From Oncomelania hupensis (lineage: Eukaryota; Mollusca; Gastropoda; Littorinimorpha; Pomatiopsidae): DNA of 64,000 nt. Where the stretch lies: contig CM072516.1 of assembly GCA_036898135.1 (NCBI GenBank), positions 61,536,240-61,600,239 on the forward strand. Reading direction: 5' to 3'. Shown one piece after another: positions 7,372 through 17,820 of this stretch (position 1 is the first letter of the stretch; each line of letters opens with the position of its first letter). The translations under genes and the position numbers were made by a program. The notes under the pieces are model-generated. The model did not search any database and was not told the origin of the DNA. It saw nothing but the letters and a program-made list of their open reading frames with translations.

Positions 7372-10158
7372 ATGAAAGATAATGTAAGAATATTACAGTG
7401 GAACTGCAGGTCAATTTGTCCAAATTTCTTACAACTTGAACATTATATATCCAAAAATACTTACAGTATATTAGCATTGCAATCATTAAATGTTGATGCA
7501 TATAAGTTACCTATTCTAACATCTTACTACTACCCACCACTTTATACTTGTGGAAAAATAAACAAGAAAGTACAGACGGCCCTCTACATCAGATCTGACT
7601 TACAATATAATCTTATATATCCTTCGCCAATTTCATCTGATGCTGAAGATGTTTATTCCACAAGTGCAACAGTTAAAATTAATAATCAGGTAACTCTTAA
7701 TGTAATGTCTGTTTATTTTCCAAATGGACCTAAGGAAGATAATTCTGACTGGATAAAAAATGTAGATTGGACAAGAAATAAATGGGTAATTCTTGGAGAT
7801 TTTAATTCTCAATCTCCACTTTGGAATAATGAATCTGATACTGTAAGTAATAACCGAATAGTTGATAATATACTAAATTCTTCTTTAGTATTATTAAATA
7901 ATGGAAGTATAACCAGAATTCCAGATTTTATTATGCATAAACCTTCAGCAATTGATCTTTCATTAGCCAGTCCTGAGTTAGCTATAAACAGCACATGGTT
8001 TACAGAGGAAGATTCATTAGGCAGTGACCATTTACCTATAGTAATAGCTTTAAATGACACAGATATTGTTAATGAGTCTAATAATAATTCTGAAGATATA
8101 ATCCCAAAGTTCCAATATACACGTGCTAATTGGGAAACTTTTCAAAATGGTCTTAACGCGTGTGACACCACTAACATAGAGAATGACGATATAGATATAT
8201 TTTATGCCAACTTTTCAACAGCAATTTTAACAGCAGCTGAAGCAGCAATTCCCAAATGTAAATCACGTAAAATCAGAACTCATAAAGGAAATAGCTGGTG
8301 GACTAATGAATGTGCTGAAGCAGTTGCACATAAAAAAGAGCATTTTAAAACATGGTTAAGAAATAAAAATGATGATAATTGTATTGCTATGAAAAAAGCC
8401 AAATTACAGTGTAATAAAGTAATAGCTCAGGCAAAAAGAACTTATTGGAATTTATTCTGCGAAAAAGAAGTTACAGAATCAAAAGACTTATATAAGGTGT
8501 GGAAAAAGATAAAAGAAATGAAAATCGGGTATACTTTACCTCAGTATCCGATTAAAGTAAACAATAACATATTCCCAAGTGTACAAGAAAAGGCAGATGC
8601 ATTTCTTGATGTTTTTGCCAAGAATAGTTTAACTTCCTCTTTGGACACAACACTTACTAATTATAGAAAATTGGAAGAACTCAAAGAAGAATATAAAGAC
8701 CCTTTACCTAACAATAGTCTCTTTGTCAATGCTGATATAACACTAAATGAATTATTACATACATTGCAATCTTTTGCTAACAATAAAACTGCAGTTGGCG
8801 CTGACGGTATATCCTATCAAATGCTGATCCATTTGCCTTTAATGTGGAAAATGATATTACTTTCATTTTACCAAAAAGTTTGGCGAAATGAAACTTTTCC
8901 TTCTCTCTGGACAAAGTCAGTAGTAGTACCTATCTTAAAAGAAGGCAAACCGAGATCCTGTGTAAATAGTTATAGACCGATTTCGCTTACAACTCATGTT
9001 GGTAAAGTAATGGAAAAAATAATAAATAAACGTTTGTTTCATTATTGTGAAAAGAATGACATTATTCCCGTAAATCAAGCCGGGTTTAGAAAGGGTAGAA
9101 ATACAAGTGAACATCTTGTTAAATTAACAAATCAAATTAAAAAACAATTTGCGAGAAGAAAGAGTATTTTAGCAACTTTTGTTGATGTTAAAAAGGCTTA
9201 CGATACAGTATGGACCTCTCGCTTATTACTAAAATTAAAACAAATTGGTATCTCTGGATACATGTTCCAATATATAAAAAACTTTTTGTCCGAAAGATTT
9301 ATATGCACCAGGGTAGGTAAAACATACTCAGAATTTAAGAAAGTCGACATAGGTATTCCGCAAGGCTCAATTATAGCTCCTATATTATTCAATATTTTAA
9401 TATTTGATCTTCCAAAAGCTTTAACAAAACAAACTAATATTGTACAATATGCAGATGATATTGCAATATGGATTAATACATCACTGAGGAAAAATACAAA
9501 CAAAAGAACTATAACTTATATTCAAAAGTTATATCAAAATGAATTAAATTTACTTTGTAAGTACATGAAAGAAAATGGATTGGAATTATCAAAGGAAAAA
9601 ACTTACTTGATGTTGTTTAACAATGGTCAGAATCCTAAGTATTTACCAAAATTAGAATTGGAAGGAACTGCATTGAAATATACACAACATATTAAATTCT
9701 TAGGAGTATATCTGACTTCAAAACTAAACTGGAGAAGTCATATAGAATACCTAATTACAAAAGCAAGAAAACGAATAAATTTGTTAAAAATAATAAGTTC
9801 TCAACCTTGGGGAAATAATTCGAAAACTTTACTTCATTTAGCTATTTCACTGGTAAGATCGATATTGACATATGGACAAGAAGTTTATTTTGCTGCTTCC
9901 ACGACATACATTAAGAAACTTCAAAGTTTAGATTGTAGAGCAATAAAATTGGCACTTGGAGTTCCAGTTAGTACAAATACAATTAAAAGCTATAAAGAAG
10001 CAGGAATCTTATCATTAAATGAACAGAGACAATTATCAATCTCCAAATATGTAATTCGAAGTTTATCAGTAAACAATTCAGTATCAGATGATATCTGCAT
10101 TGACTCTAAAGAATATCCTAAACGCGCTGAAAAAAATTCCTTATCTCCAGCCAATTAA
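7372..10158 (+). CDS. LINE ORF2 protein: endonuclease plus reverse transcriptase (first part)
   Basis: ATG at 7372 begins MKDNVRILQWNCRS. An apurinic-type endonuclease is shown by QWNCRS, ILGDFNSQSP and GSDHLPIV. The usual catalytic Glu after LALQ is Ser38 (codon 7483-7485). The RT domain (about residues 465-760) has VGADGISYQML, NSYRPISLT, QAGFRKGRN, FVDVKKAYDTVW, GIPQGSIIAPILFN and the active site YADDI. A thumb or connection segment follows. The frame is lost after about 10130 in a run of seven A, and the reading continues in the next frame with the RNase H part. One single-base indel would explain this. Apart from that change the frame is undamaged over 900 codons, so the copy is fairly young. 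Confidence 0.9.
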   Translation: MKDNVRILQWNCRSICPNFLQLEHYISKNTYSILALQSLNVDAYKLPILTSYYYPPLYTCGKINKKVQTALYIRSDLQYNLIYPSPISSDAEDVYSTSATVKINNQVTLNVMSVYFPNGPKEDNSDWIKNVDWTRNKWVILGDFNSQSPLWNNESDTVSNNRIVDNILNSSLVLLNNGSITRIPDFIMHKPSAIDLSLASPELAINSTWFTEEDSLGSDHLPIVIALNDTDIVNESNNNSEDIIPKFQYTRANWETFQNGLNACDTTNIENDDIDIFYANFSTAILTAAEAAIPKCKSRKIRTHKGNSWWTNECAEAVAHKKEHFKTWLRNKNDDNCIAMKKAKLQCNKVIAQAKRTYWNLFCEKEVTESKDLYKVWKKIKEMKIGYTLPQYPIKVNNNIFPSVQEKADAFLDVFAKNSLTSSLDTTLTNYRKLEELKEEYKDPLPNNSLFVNADITLNELLHTLQSFANNKTAVGADGISYQMLIHLPLMWKMILLSFYQKVWRNETFPSLWTKSVVVPILKEGKPRSCVNSYRPISLTTHVGKVMEKIINKRLFHYCEKNDIIPVNQAGFRKGRNTSEHLVKLTNQIKKQFARRKSILATFVDVKKAYDTVWTSRLLLKLKQIGISGYMFQYIKNFLSERFICTRVGKTYSEFKKVDIGIPQGSIIAPILFNILIFDLPKALTKQTNIVQYADDIAIWINTSLRKNTNKRTITYIQKLYQNELNLLCKYMKENGLELSKEKTYLMLFNNGQNPKYLPKLELEGTALKYTQHIKFLGVYLTSKLNWRSHIEYLITKARKRINLLKIISSQPWGNNSKTLLHLAISLVRSILTYGQEVYFAASTTYIKKLQSLDCRAIKLALGVPVSTNTIKSYKEAGILSLNEQRQLSISKYVIRSLSVNNSVSDDICIDSKEYPKRAEKNSLSPAN

Positions 10159-11128
10159 GAATTTTGTAAACACAACAATGACTGCATGTAACATTGATAT
10201 TTCTAATATTCCGATTCAACCTTTAATACCTCAAATACCATATTGGGAACATTTATCTGCTAACTTTGATATAGAATATTCTAATATTACTAAAGGGGAA
10301 AACAATAATGTTCTTATAAGTGAAGTGAAAGAACACTTAGAACAATATTATCCCAATCACCTAAAAATATTTACAGATGGATCTGTACTGGAATCATCTA
10401 ATAGTGGTGCAGGGTTTGTTATACCAGCTTTGAAAGTAGAAAATTCGTACTATATTGGAAAAGGATTTTCTATATTTTCCTGTGAATTATATGCCATATT
10501 AAGAGCATTACAATATATTCTTGAAACATCCCTGGATATAGTTAACTTGCTCATTTGTGTCGATTCAAAATCAGTTTTACAATCAATTCAAAACTGGGAA
10601 TATACTACTAGACCAGATCTAATATTTGAAATTAAGCATATAATACATCAAATTATTAGCAGAGGTACAAATGTTGATTTTTGTTGGGTTCCGTCTCATT
10701 CTGGCTTGTACTGGAATGAGCAGTCAGACAAACTTGCCAAAATTGGAGCTAAAAATACAAATTCGATATCAAATTGTAATATTACATTATCTAGGCATGA
10801 ATTGATTTCATTAGTAGAAAGACATTTTCAAAAATCAGTAAATAAGCATAACATTTTATCATGTAGTAGAAATATTTCAAAAATCATATATAAAATGCGT
10901 TTGAATTCATGGAGCACAAAATACATTACTGATATTCATTGTATATGTCAGCAACCAATGTCTGTACAACATTTATTATTTGAATGTACAACATTATTAC
11001 CATTATACAAGGCAAATAATGTCTCGATCAATGAAACCGATAGTATGACAGATATTTTATATAATCATACACTTATTGAAAAAATTGCTTACATTATCTT
11101 ACATACTGACATAAAAAACATTTTTTGA
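10088..11128 (+). CDS. LINE ORF2 protein: RNase H and C-terminal knuckle (second part, shifted frame)
   Basis: This is the continuation of the upstream ORF2 after the frameshift near 10130-10136; its own ATG is not a real start. RNase H catalytic residues are all visible: IFTDGS (Asp), FSCELYAI (Glu), ICVDSKS (Asp) and WVPSHSG followed by QSDKLAK (His, Asp). A Cys/His motif near the end (CICQ, then HLLFEC) matches the C-terminal knuckle of RNase H-bearing LINEs. The stop at 11126-11128 is followed by a short AT-rich 3' UTR. Confidence 0.9.
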   Translation: MISALTLKNILNALKKIPYLQPIKNFVNTTMTACNIDISNIPIQPLIPQIPYWEHLSANFDIEYSNITKGENNNVLISEVKEHLEQYYPNHLKIFTDGSVLESSNSGAGFVIPALKVENSYYIGKGFSIFSCELYAILRALQYILETSLDIVNLLICVDSKSVLQSIQNWEYTTRPDLIFEIKHIIHQIISRGTNVDFCWVPSHSGLYWNEQSDKLAKIGAKNTNSISNCNITLSRHELISLVERHFQKSVNKHNILSCSRNISKIIYKMRLNSWSTKYITDIHCICQQPMSVQHLLFECTTLLPLYKANNVSINETDSMTDILYNHTLIEKIAYIILHTDIKNIF

Positions 11129-11268
11129 TTAAGTACATAAATATGTGTTTATGTTTATGCATGTGTGTTTGTGTCTATGTCTATGCATATATATATGTTT
11201 GTGAAAGTCTAATATCATTTTATCAATGAAAAGACTTTAAATAAAAATCTGAATCTGAATCTGAATCT

Positions 11269-11780
11269 ATGCAGTTTGGTCAAATACGCTCAGTAGTTAT
11301 TGAGATATAGCGTTCAACGGACCGACGGACAGACGGACCAACATTTGGCTCGTGGTGATCCCCCACTCTGCTCCTACCCTCCACCCCGTCGACTATTTCA
11401 ACGTATTTCCAGAAACGTTTTTGCCTGATTATTGTTAATTTCCTTTTTTTTTTAAAAACAAAAAAGTGTTTTAACTAGGTGGAATTTCAGCTTTTGCACG
11501 CACAGGCAAAATATTGATTCATTACATTCGTGAACTCGTTTGAACGCAATGACGATACTTTTCCAATTATGTAAAACTCAATTTGCTAAATGAACTTACG
11601 TAAATGAAACAATATAGCCCTCCTGTCAACACAAGGGAAAGAAAGAGCGTGTGTGGAAGGGGAGGAGAGGACAAGGTGTGAGGGAGAGGTGGATAGGGGG
11701 GTCCTCTGTTTCCTTGACCACCTTGGACTGCTGCAATGTGGCAATGAAGATTGATTGCATTCAGTAAATAGATTTATAAA
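11269..11780. other. No gene seen; diverged repeat near the start
   Basis: It begins with GACGGACAGACGGACC (about 11325) in a context like the degenerate repeats at 47.3 kb. The rest is AT-rich or G-rich and has no coding signal. Confidence 0.5.
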
Positions 11781-11895
11781 GGGTGTGTGTGTGTCTGTGT
11801 GTGTGTGTGTGCGTGTGTGTGTGTGCGTGCGTGTGGGTGTGCGTGCGTGTGTGTATGTGTGTATGCGTGTGTGCGTGTGTATGTGTGTGTGCGCC
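11781..11895. repeat. Imperfect (TG)n microsatellite
   Basis: Alternating TG with interspersed GCGTGTGT and TATGTG variants, about 115 bp. Confidence 0.95.
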
Positions 11896-12184
11896 TGTGA
11901 GCAAGACCATATGAATGAACATCTTAAATTAATGTAGTTTTAACGCAACCTAAGCGTTCTTTTTTTTTCTCTTCAGCATTATCATTTGTTGTTTTTGCAT
12001 GCTTTTAATTATTTGAATACGACAGGCCATTATCATAAACTGCTGTAGACTGTACTGCGTAGTTAAAAAAAATTAAAAAAGAAAGGAAATAAAAGATCTA
12101 GTAACTCGGTGTTCTCAATGAAAGTTTGCAATCAAAGTTGACAATATGACAATGCCTCGTACCTTGGAGGTAAGGTGAACACTT

Positions 12185-14075
12185 CCATCCACTCTATGTG
12201 ATACTGTCATAAGGCAATGTGATACTGTCATAAGGCAATGTGATACTGTCATAAGGCAGTGCGATACTGTCATAAGGCAGTGTGATTATGTCATAAGGCA
12301 GTGTGATACTGCCATAAGGCATTGCTATACTGTCATAAGGCAGTGTAATAATGTCATGTCATAAGGCAGTGTGATACTGTCATAAGGCTTTGCTATACTG
12401 TCATAAGTCAATGTGATACTGTCATAAGGCAATGTGTTACTGTTATAAGGCAGTGGGATACTGTCATAAGGCAGTGGGATACTGTCATAAGGCAGCGTGA
12501 TACTGTCGTTAGGCAGAGTGATATTTTCATTAGGCAGTGTGATACTGTCATACGGCAATGCGATACTGTCATAAGGCAGTGTGATACTGTCATAAAGCAG
12601 TGTGATACTGTCATAATACAATGTAATATTGTCATAAGGCAATGTGATACTCTCCTAAGGCAGTGTAATACTGTCATAAAGCATTGTGATACTGTCATAA
12701 GGCAGTGTGATACTGTCATAATACAATGTAATATTGTCATAAGGCAATGTGATACTGTCATAAGGCAGTGTGATACTGTCATAATACAATGTAATATTGT
12801 CATAAGGTAATGTGATACTATCATAAGGCAGTGTAATACTGTCATAAAGCATTGTGATACTGTCATAAGGCAGTGTGATACTGTCATAATACAATGTAAT
12901 ATTGTCATAAGGCAATGTGATACTATCATAAGGCAGTGTAATACTGTCATAAAGCATTGTGATACTGTCATAATACAATGTAATACTGTCATAAGGCAAT
13001 GTGATACTGTCATAAGGCAGTGTGATACTGTCATAAGGCATTGTGATACTGTCATAAGTCAATGTGATACTGTCATAAGACAATGTGATACTGTTATAAG
13101 GAAGCGTGATATTGTCGTAAGGCAGTGTGATACTGTCATAAAGAGTATGATACTGTAATAAAGAGTCTGAGACTGTCATACGGCAGTGTGATACTGTCAT
13201 ACGGTAATGTGATACTGTCATAAGGCAGTGTGATACTGTCATAAGGTAATGTGATACTGTCATACGGCAGTGTGATACTGTCATACGGTAATGTGATACT
13301 GTCATACGGTAATGTGATACTGTCATAAGGCAATGTGATACTGTCATAAGGCTGTGTGATACTGTCGTAAGGCAATATGATACTGTCATAACGCATTGCG
13401 ATATTGTCATAATGCTTTGTGATATTGTCATAAGGCAATGTGATACTGTCGTAAGACATTGTGATACTGTCATAAGGCAGTGTGATACTGTCGTAAGACA
13501 TTGTGATACTGTCATAAGGTAATGTGATACTGTCATAAGGCAATGTGATACTGTCGTAAGACATTGTGATACTGTCATAAGGTAATGTGATATTGTCATA
13601 AGGCAGTGTGATACTGTCATAAGGCAGTGTGATACTGTCATAAGACATTGTGATACTGTCATAAGGCAGTGTGATACTGTCGTAAGACATTGTGATACTG
13701 TCATAAGGCAGTGTGATACTGTCATAAGGCAATGTGATACTGTCATAAGGCAGTATGATACTGTCATAAGGCAGTGTGATACTGTCATAAGGCAGTGTGA
13801 TACTGTCATAAGGTATTGCTATACTGTCATAATGCAGTGAGATACTGTCATAAGGCATTGCTATACTGTCATACGGCAATGTGATACTATCATAAGGCAG
13901 TGTGATACTGTCATAAGGCATTGTGATACTGTCGTAATGCTTTGTGATATTGTCATAAGGCAATGTGTTATTGTTATAAGGCAATGTGATACTGTCATAA
14001 GGCAGTGTGATACTGCCATAAGGCATTGATATACTATCATAAAGCAATGTGATACTGTCATAAGGCAGCGTGATG
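12185..14075. repeat. 21-bp minisatellite, about 90 units
   Basis: The unit is close to GTGATACTGTCATAAGGCAGT. Units vary at a few positions (AGGCAA, AGACAT, ACGGTA, AATACA). Because 21 is divisible by 3, most frames stay open and give spurious heptad peptides such as YDSITLP or CLMTVSH. A variant unit, ATAATACAATG, recurs at 12613, 12718, 12781, 12886 and 12970, always a multiple of 21 bp apart, so there are higher-order duplications inside the array. Confidence 0.98.
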
Positions 14076-14127
14076 CTTTCAACTTGGATGGAAAATCTTC
14101 ATTAAGGAAAACTGAGTTATGAGTCCT

Positions 14128-14738
14128 TTTTCATAATACGAATACGAATACGAATACGAATCTTTATTGTCCATAGTTAAAATACAATAACATGGAAATT
14201 TGTCTTTAGTAGCACAAAGACTAAGACAGAAAGATTAAAAACTAAAAGAAATGTTAATTAACAGTTTTTGTTATATAAAACATTAATTAAGACAATCATA
14301 CGCATGACAAATAGCTGACTTCATTGCACAACTCACATCATATTACATTACATAAAACATTAATTAAGACAATCATACGCATGACAAATAGCTGACTTCA
14401 TTGCACAACTCACATCATATTACATTACATCATCACAGTACACAGAAGACAAATGTAGCCATTGTAGGTAACTGGGGGTATTACAGTTTGCTTAAATTTA
14501 AGATCCGGATTGCACTTGGTACATAAGAGTGGCCATACAAGTTTCTTTTCCAGGCCGGGGTTCTAAACCTCCGACCTGAGGGCAACAGTTCAAATGATCT
14601 ACACATGGGATGACTGTTATCAGACATGATCTTTCTAGCTTTACTTTTTACCAAATCTTTATATATTTCTGTTATTGGCTTTTGTGTCTTTCCTATCACT
14701 CTGCTAGCTAGGTGATGATCATAAGGATCATCCAGCGT
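14128..14738 (-). mobile_element. 5'-truncated LINE, 3' end only
   Basis: On the minus strand a frame from about 14738 to 14481 encodes the C-terminus of a LINE ORF2, with the familiar LLPSGRRFRTP and VPSAIRILN segments. Its 3' UTR ends AATAAAG followed by (ATTCGT)n at 14128-14162. The tail resembles that of the 7.2-kb LINE in style but not in sequence. A perfect 77-bp tandem duplication (about 14275-14428) lies in its 3' UTR. Confidence 0.8.
14275..14428. repeat. 77-bp perfect tandem duplication
   Basis: Two back-to-back copies begin ATAAAACATTAATTAAGAC at about 14275 and 14352, with no difference seen by eye. The lack of divergence implies a recent event within an older LINE fragment. Confidence 0.9.
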
Positions 14739-14742
14739 TCAG

Positions 14743-14743
<1 letters not shown>

Positions 14744-14794
<51 letters not shown>

Positions 14795-14828
14795 ACACAC
14801 CATCTCACTCTCTCTCTCTCTCTCTCTC
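14744..14828. repeat. (AC)n then (TC)n microsatellite
   Basis: About 57 bp of AC repeats followed by about 22 bp of TC repeats. Confidence 0.95.
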
Positions 14829-15299
14829 CAATACTGAAACAATTCAATCCTTGGGTTTAGTTGTGGAAGGGTTTTTAGTCAAATAAACCGAAAATTGTTA
14901 CGGCTACTACCCATGTGTTGGCTGTTTTTTTTTCATCATTTTTATAAGCTTAATACCGTGTTGTTAGTTATCTCTTTGAAAAAAACAAAAAGCTCAGTCA
15001 CTGTGAGAATGGGACGTAACACTTAGGACAGCCCTCATTGTTAAGGACAGCCTCTTTAAGATAAACATCTCGTCCGGTCCCATATGAAGAGACTGTGCAC
15101 TTGATGCCTGACCTTAGTAGCCTACTTCAAAGCCTAAATGTGTGGTTCTGTTCTGTGTTGTTTTGTTTTGTTCGACGTTCTGTTAAAAGGACTCCATGAT
15201 CACGCATTTCATCGTCACGCATCCGAGCGTGCGTGCGTGCGTGCGCGTGTGCGTGTGTATGTTTGTGTGTGTATTCTTTTAGGCCTTCCTTCATATGTA

Positions 15300-15420
15300 T
15301 TGTTGTTGCTGTTGCTGTTGTTGTTGTTCTTCTTCTTCTTCTCCTCCTCCTTCTTCTTCTTTTCTTCTGCGTCGTTGTCGTCCATTAAAACAACAACCTT
15401 CCCATTCTCCTCCTCCTGCA
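15300..15420. repeat. (TGT)/(TTC) low-complexity tract
   Basis: Short trinucleotide runs; open frames over it are compositional artefacts. Confidence 0.85.
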
Positions 15421-15439
15421 TTTCAGGCCAGGCACTGTC

Positions 15440-15930
15440 TTTCCAGCTTTGGCCCAGACACTAACAGCAAAGAGAGCAAAGTAATATTTGCCCATAGATT
15501 CAATGACCAAAATACTAAAGCAAATGGAGTAAATAGATACATTGTCATTCTTTGGCCCATATACTACAGCAAACGGAGAAGTAGAGATGTTGTCAACTGT
15601 GGCCCAGATACTACAGCATGCAAAATAACGGAGGAGTTGAGACCTTGTCAACTGTGGCCCAGGTACTACAGCAAATGTTAACAAAACATTGTCATTTTTG
15701 GCCCAGACATTACAGCAACTGTGGAGTAGAGGCACTGGCATATTTGGCCCAGAGTTTAAAGCAAAGTGGAGCACTATAAACGCTTTCACTTTTAACCCAG
15801 AAAAAATAGCGAAACATTGAGCAGCGGAGACACTTTCACCTCTGGTCCAGATAGGACGATAGTAAAATTAATAAAGTAGTAGAGACATTGTCATTTTTAT
15901 TTGGCTGAGATACCATAGCAGAGATTTAAC
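15440..15930. repeat. Degenerate ~50-bp tandem repeat
   Basis: The phrase GGCCCAGATACTACAGCAAA, or a decayed form of it, recurs about ten times at roughly 45-57-bp spacing (near 15451, 15551, 15600, 15657, 15702, 15749, 15796, 15846, 15902). GTAGAGACATTGTCA-like words lie between. An old, diverged minisatellite. Confidence 0.8.
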
Positions 15931-16193
15931 TCTTGGCTCGATCACTCACTCCATCCTTTCAACATAATTATTTGATAGCAGCCTATCTTGTGAAGCTGCA
16001 CCACGTGCTTTTGTAGCGAGCCTCAGACACTGTGGCTGCTCCGTAGTGAGAGGAAGATCGTGTGTGCCGAGATGGAAGGGCGGGAAGAGCCCCGGGTCCT
16101 GTGATCACAGGGAGCGACCGGAGTCTGATCTTTTGATGGCTGCCATCGCTCCGATAATCCTGGAAGTAACTGATAGCCCACAGACCCCTCCCC

Positions 16194-16197
<4 letters not shown>

Positions 16198-16271
<74 letters not shown>
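16198..16271. repeat. (TC)n microsatellite
   Basis: Nearly pure TC dinucleotides, about 74 bp. Confidence 0.97.
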
Positions 16272-16274
<3 letters not shown>

Positions 16275-16499
16275 TCATACATCCCTCATCTTTCTCGAGT
16301 AAGAAAAAAGAGAAGAGTGGATGGGCAGAGAGAACAGGAGGGAGGGAGTCGAACGTGAAAGGAGAGGATGAACAGGTGGAGAGAGGAAGGGAGGGAGAGA
16401 AAGAGAAAGAGGGGGGGGGGAGGTGTTAAGAAGAGGACAATAAGAACTCGTCAAAATTTTTTAACTGAGATACGAGTGTGGACGAATTCCAAAATTTTC

Positions 16500-16506
16500 T
16501 TTTTCT

Positions 16507-16546
<40 letters not shown>

Positions 16547-16550
16547 CAGT

Positions 16551-16582
<32 letters not shown>

Positions 16583-16730
16583 TAGTAGAAGTAGTAATTT
16601 TTTAAATTATATATTATATTTTAGAATGAGATATTTTATAATATTTAGCGCAATTTTGATTTCGACGTCAGACACATTTTGATCTAGTTTTTTCTGTAGT
16701 AGTAGTAGTAGTAGTTGTAGCAGCAGAAGC

Positions 16731-16807
<77 letters not shown>

Positions 16808-16908
16808 AAGTAGTAATTTTTTTAAATTATATATTAGAATGAGGTATTTTATAAATTTTAGCGCAATTTTGATTTCGACGTCAGACACATTTTGATCTAG
16901 TTTTTTTC
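16500..16908. repeat. (GTA)n microsatellite with duplicated flank
   Basis: Two GTA arrays (about 16508-16590 and 16696-16808) are each followed by a near-identical ~105-bp segment containing TTTAGCGCAATTTTGATTTC and ACGTCAGACACATTTTGATC (16588-16693 and 16803-16908). A ~215-bp segment including the microsatellite was duplicated in tandem. Confidence 0.85.
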
Positions 16909-16990
16909 CACAGCTCATTTAAGCACTGAAAACAAATCCATTGCCAATAACGTTTTAGGTTCACTAGTAATTACACTAAAATTGAAAACA

Positions 16991-17215
16991 GACCACCGCC
17001 GTGGATCAGTGGTAGAGCGTTCACCTGGCACGCGAATGATCAAGGTTCGAATCCCGTGGTGTGCAAGATAAAAGTGTCCATGTTCACTCTCTTAGCAGTA
17101 TGATTGCTCTGGTGGTTCAATGTTGACTTAGGCCCCTACCCATTTTTCCCTGGGATAGTTGCCGTATCGTCAATGGTGGGATGTTTAGCATTCTATGTTC
17201 ATTCTTCTTCGAAAC
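16991..17215 (+). mobile_element. tRNA-derived SINE, family A, plus-strand copy
   Basis: It starts ACCACCGCCGTGG. A-box-like GGATCAGTGGTAGAGCG and B-box GGTTCGAATCC lie at tRNA-like spacing. The T stem does not pair, so it is not a working tRNA gene. The body contains GATTGCTCTGGTGGTTCA, which also occurs in the minus-strand copy at 44464-44704; the two align along their whole length. The 3' end is ATTC-rich. Confidence 0.8.
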
Positions 17216-17484
17216 CAGTTCTCACAACAACAAAAACAAAAAAAAATAATTTAAAGAAATAAAATAATCGAAATAAAATCTTTTAATGGTGATTGTCAGT
17301 ACTCGCAGATTCGGGTGGCCTGTTTGTAGCCAGCGAGAAATCTGCCTATGTCGTCGTCGTCGTCGTCAGTCACACTGATGGTGATGGCGCGGTACCGTGG
17401 CTGAGACGGACCGATCGAAACAAGCCGTAAGTTGTGAGCAGCCGGGACAAGAAAAGTGACTCTTTGACAAAAGTGCTAGTAGGA
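17216..17484. other. No gene seen
   Basis: A short (TCG)n run near 17350; otherwise unremarkable. Confidence 0.5.
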
Positions 17485-17679
17485 GTTGTTGTTCTTTGAC
17501 AGCGGTAGCAGATGTGAATGACGGTTGTAATAGTGGTGGCGATGGTGGTAGTGGCAGTAGTTCTTTGAAGTGGTAGCAGTTGTGAACGAGTAGTAGTGGT
17601 AGTAGTAGTATAGTTGTAGAAATGGCAGAGGTGTGATAGTGATAGTAGTAATTCTATGACATTGGTAGCAGTTGTGAAC

Positions 17680-17757
<78 letters not shown>

Positions 17758-17820
17758 TAAATGTAGACGACAATGATAGTAAATATTCTGTTGCTTGGCA
17801 GTCGTAGCAGTTAATTGTAC
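17485..17820. repeat. Degenerate 70-130-bp repeat with embedded (AGT)n
   Basis: GGTAGCAGTTGTGAACGAG or a variant recurs near 17503, 17573, 17666 and 17805, each after a TTCTTTGAC-like word. A pure AGT array (about 17682-17760) has expanded within one unit. Confidence 0.75.

Larger units (their letters stand above)
7168..11267 (+). mobile_element. Non-LTR retrotransposon (LINE) with RNase H, I-superclade type
   Basis: An AT-rich block encodes endonuclease, reverse transcriptase, RNase H and a C-terminal zinc-knuckle-like motif. Its 3' end is AATAAAAATCTG followed by short (GAATCT)n repeats. TATGCAG occurs at 7161-7167 and again at 11268-11274, a possible 7-bp target duplication that would fix both ends. 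No ORF1 (gag) is present, so the copy is either 5'-truncated or from a family without ORF1. The RNase H domain points to the I, Nimb, R1 or LOA group; the exact clade needs a tree. Confidence 0.9.

Noticed and set aside
10088..10090. Separate RNase H gene starting at 10088
   Set aside because: It overlaps the end of the RT frame and completes the same protein after a single frameshift.
12325..14047. Long minus-strand frames encoding YDSITLP or CLMTVSH heptads
   Set aside because: They are products of a 21-bp minisatellite; several frames are open at once and there is no start, stop or splice logic.
12185..14075. CRISPR-like array
   Set aside because: Units are contiguous with no unique spacers, in an animal genome.
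15385..15789. 134-codon minus-strand protein
   Set aside because: Runs through the degenerate ~50-bp repeat and reflects its low stop density.
16995..17066. Functional tRNA gene
   Set aside because: T stem does not pair; a second copy with the same non-tRNA body exists at 44464-44704.
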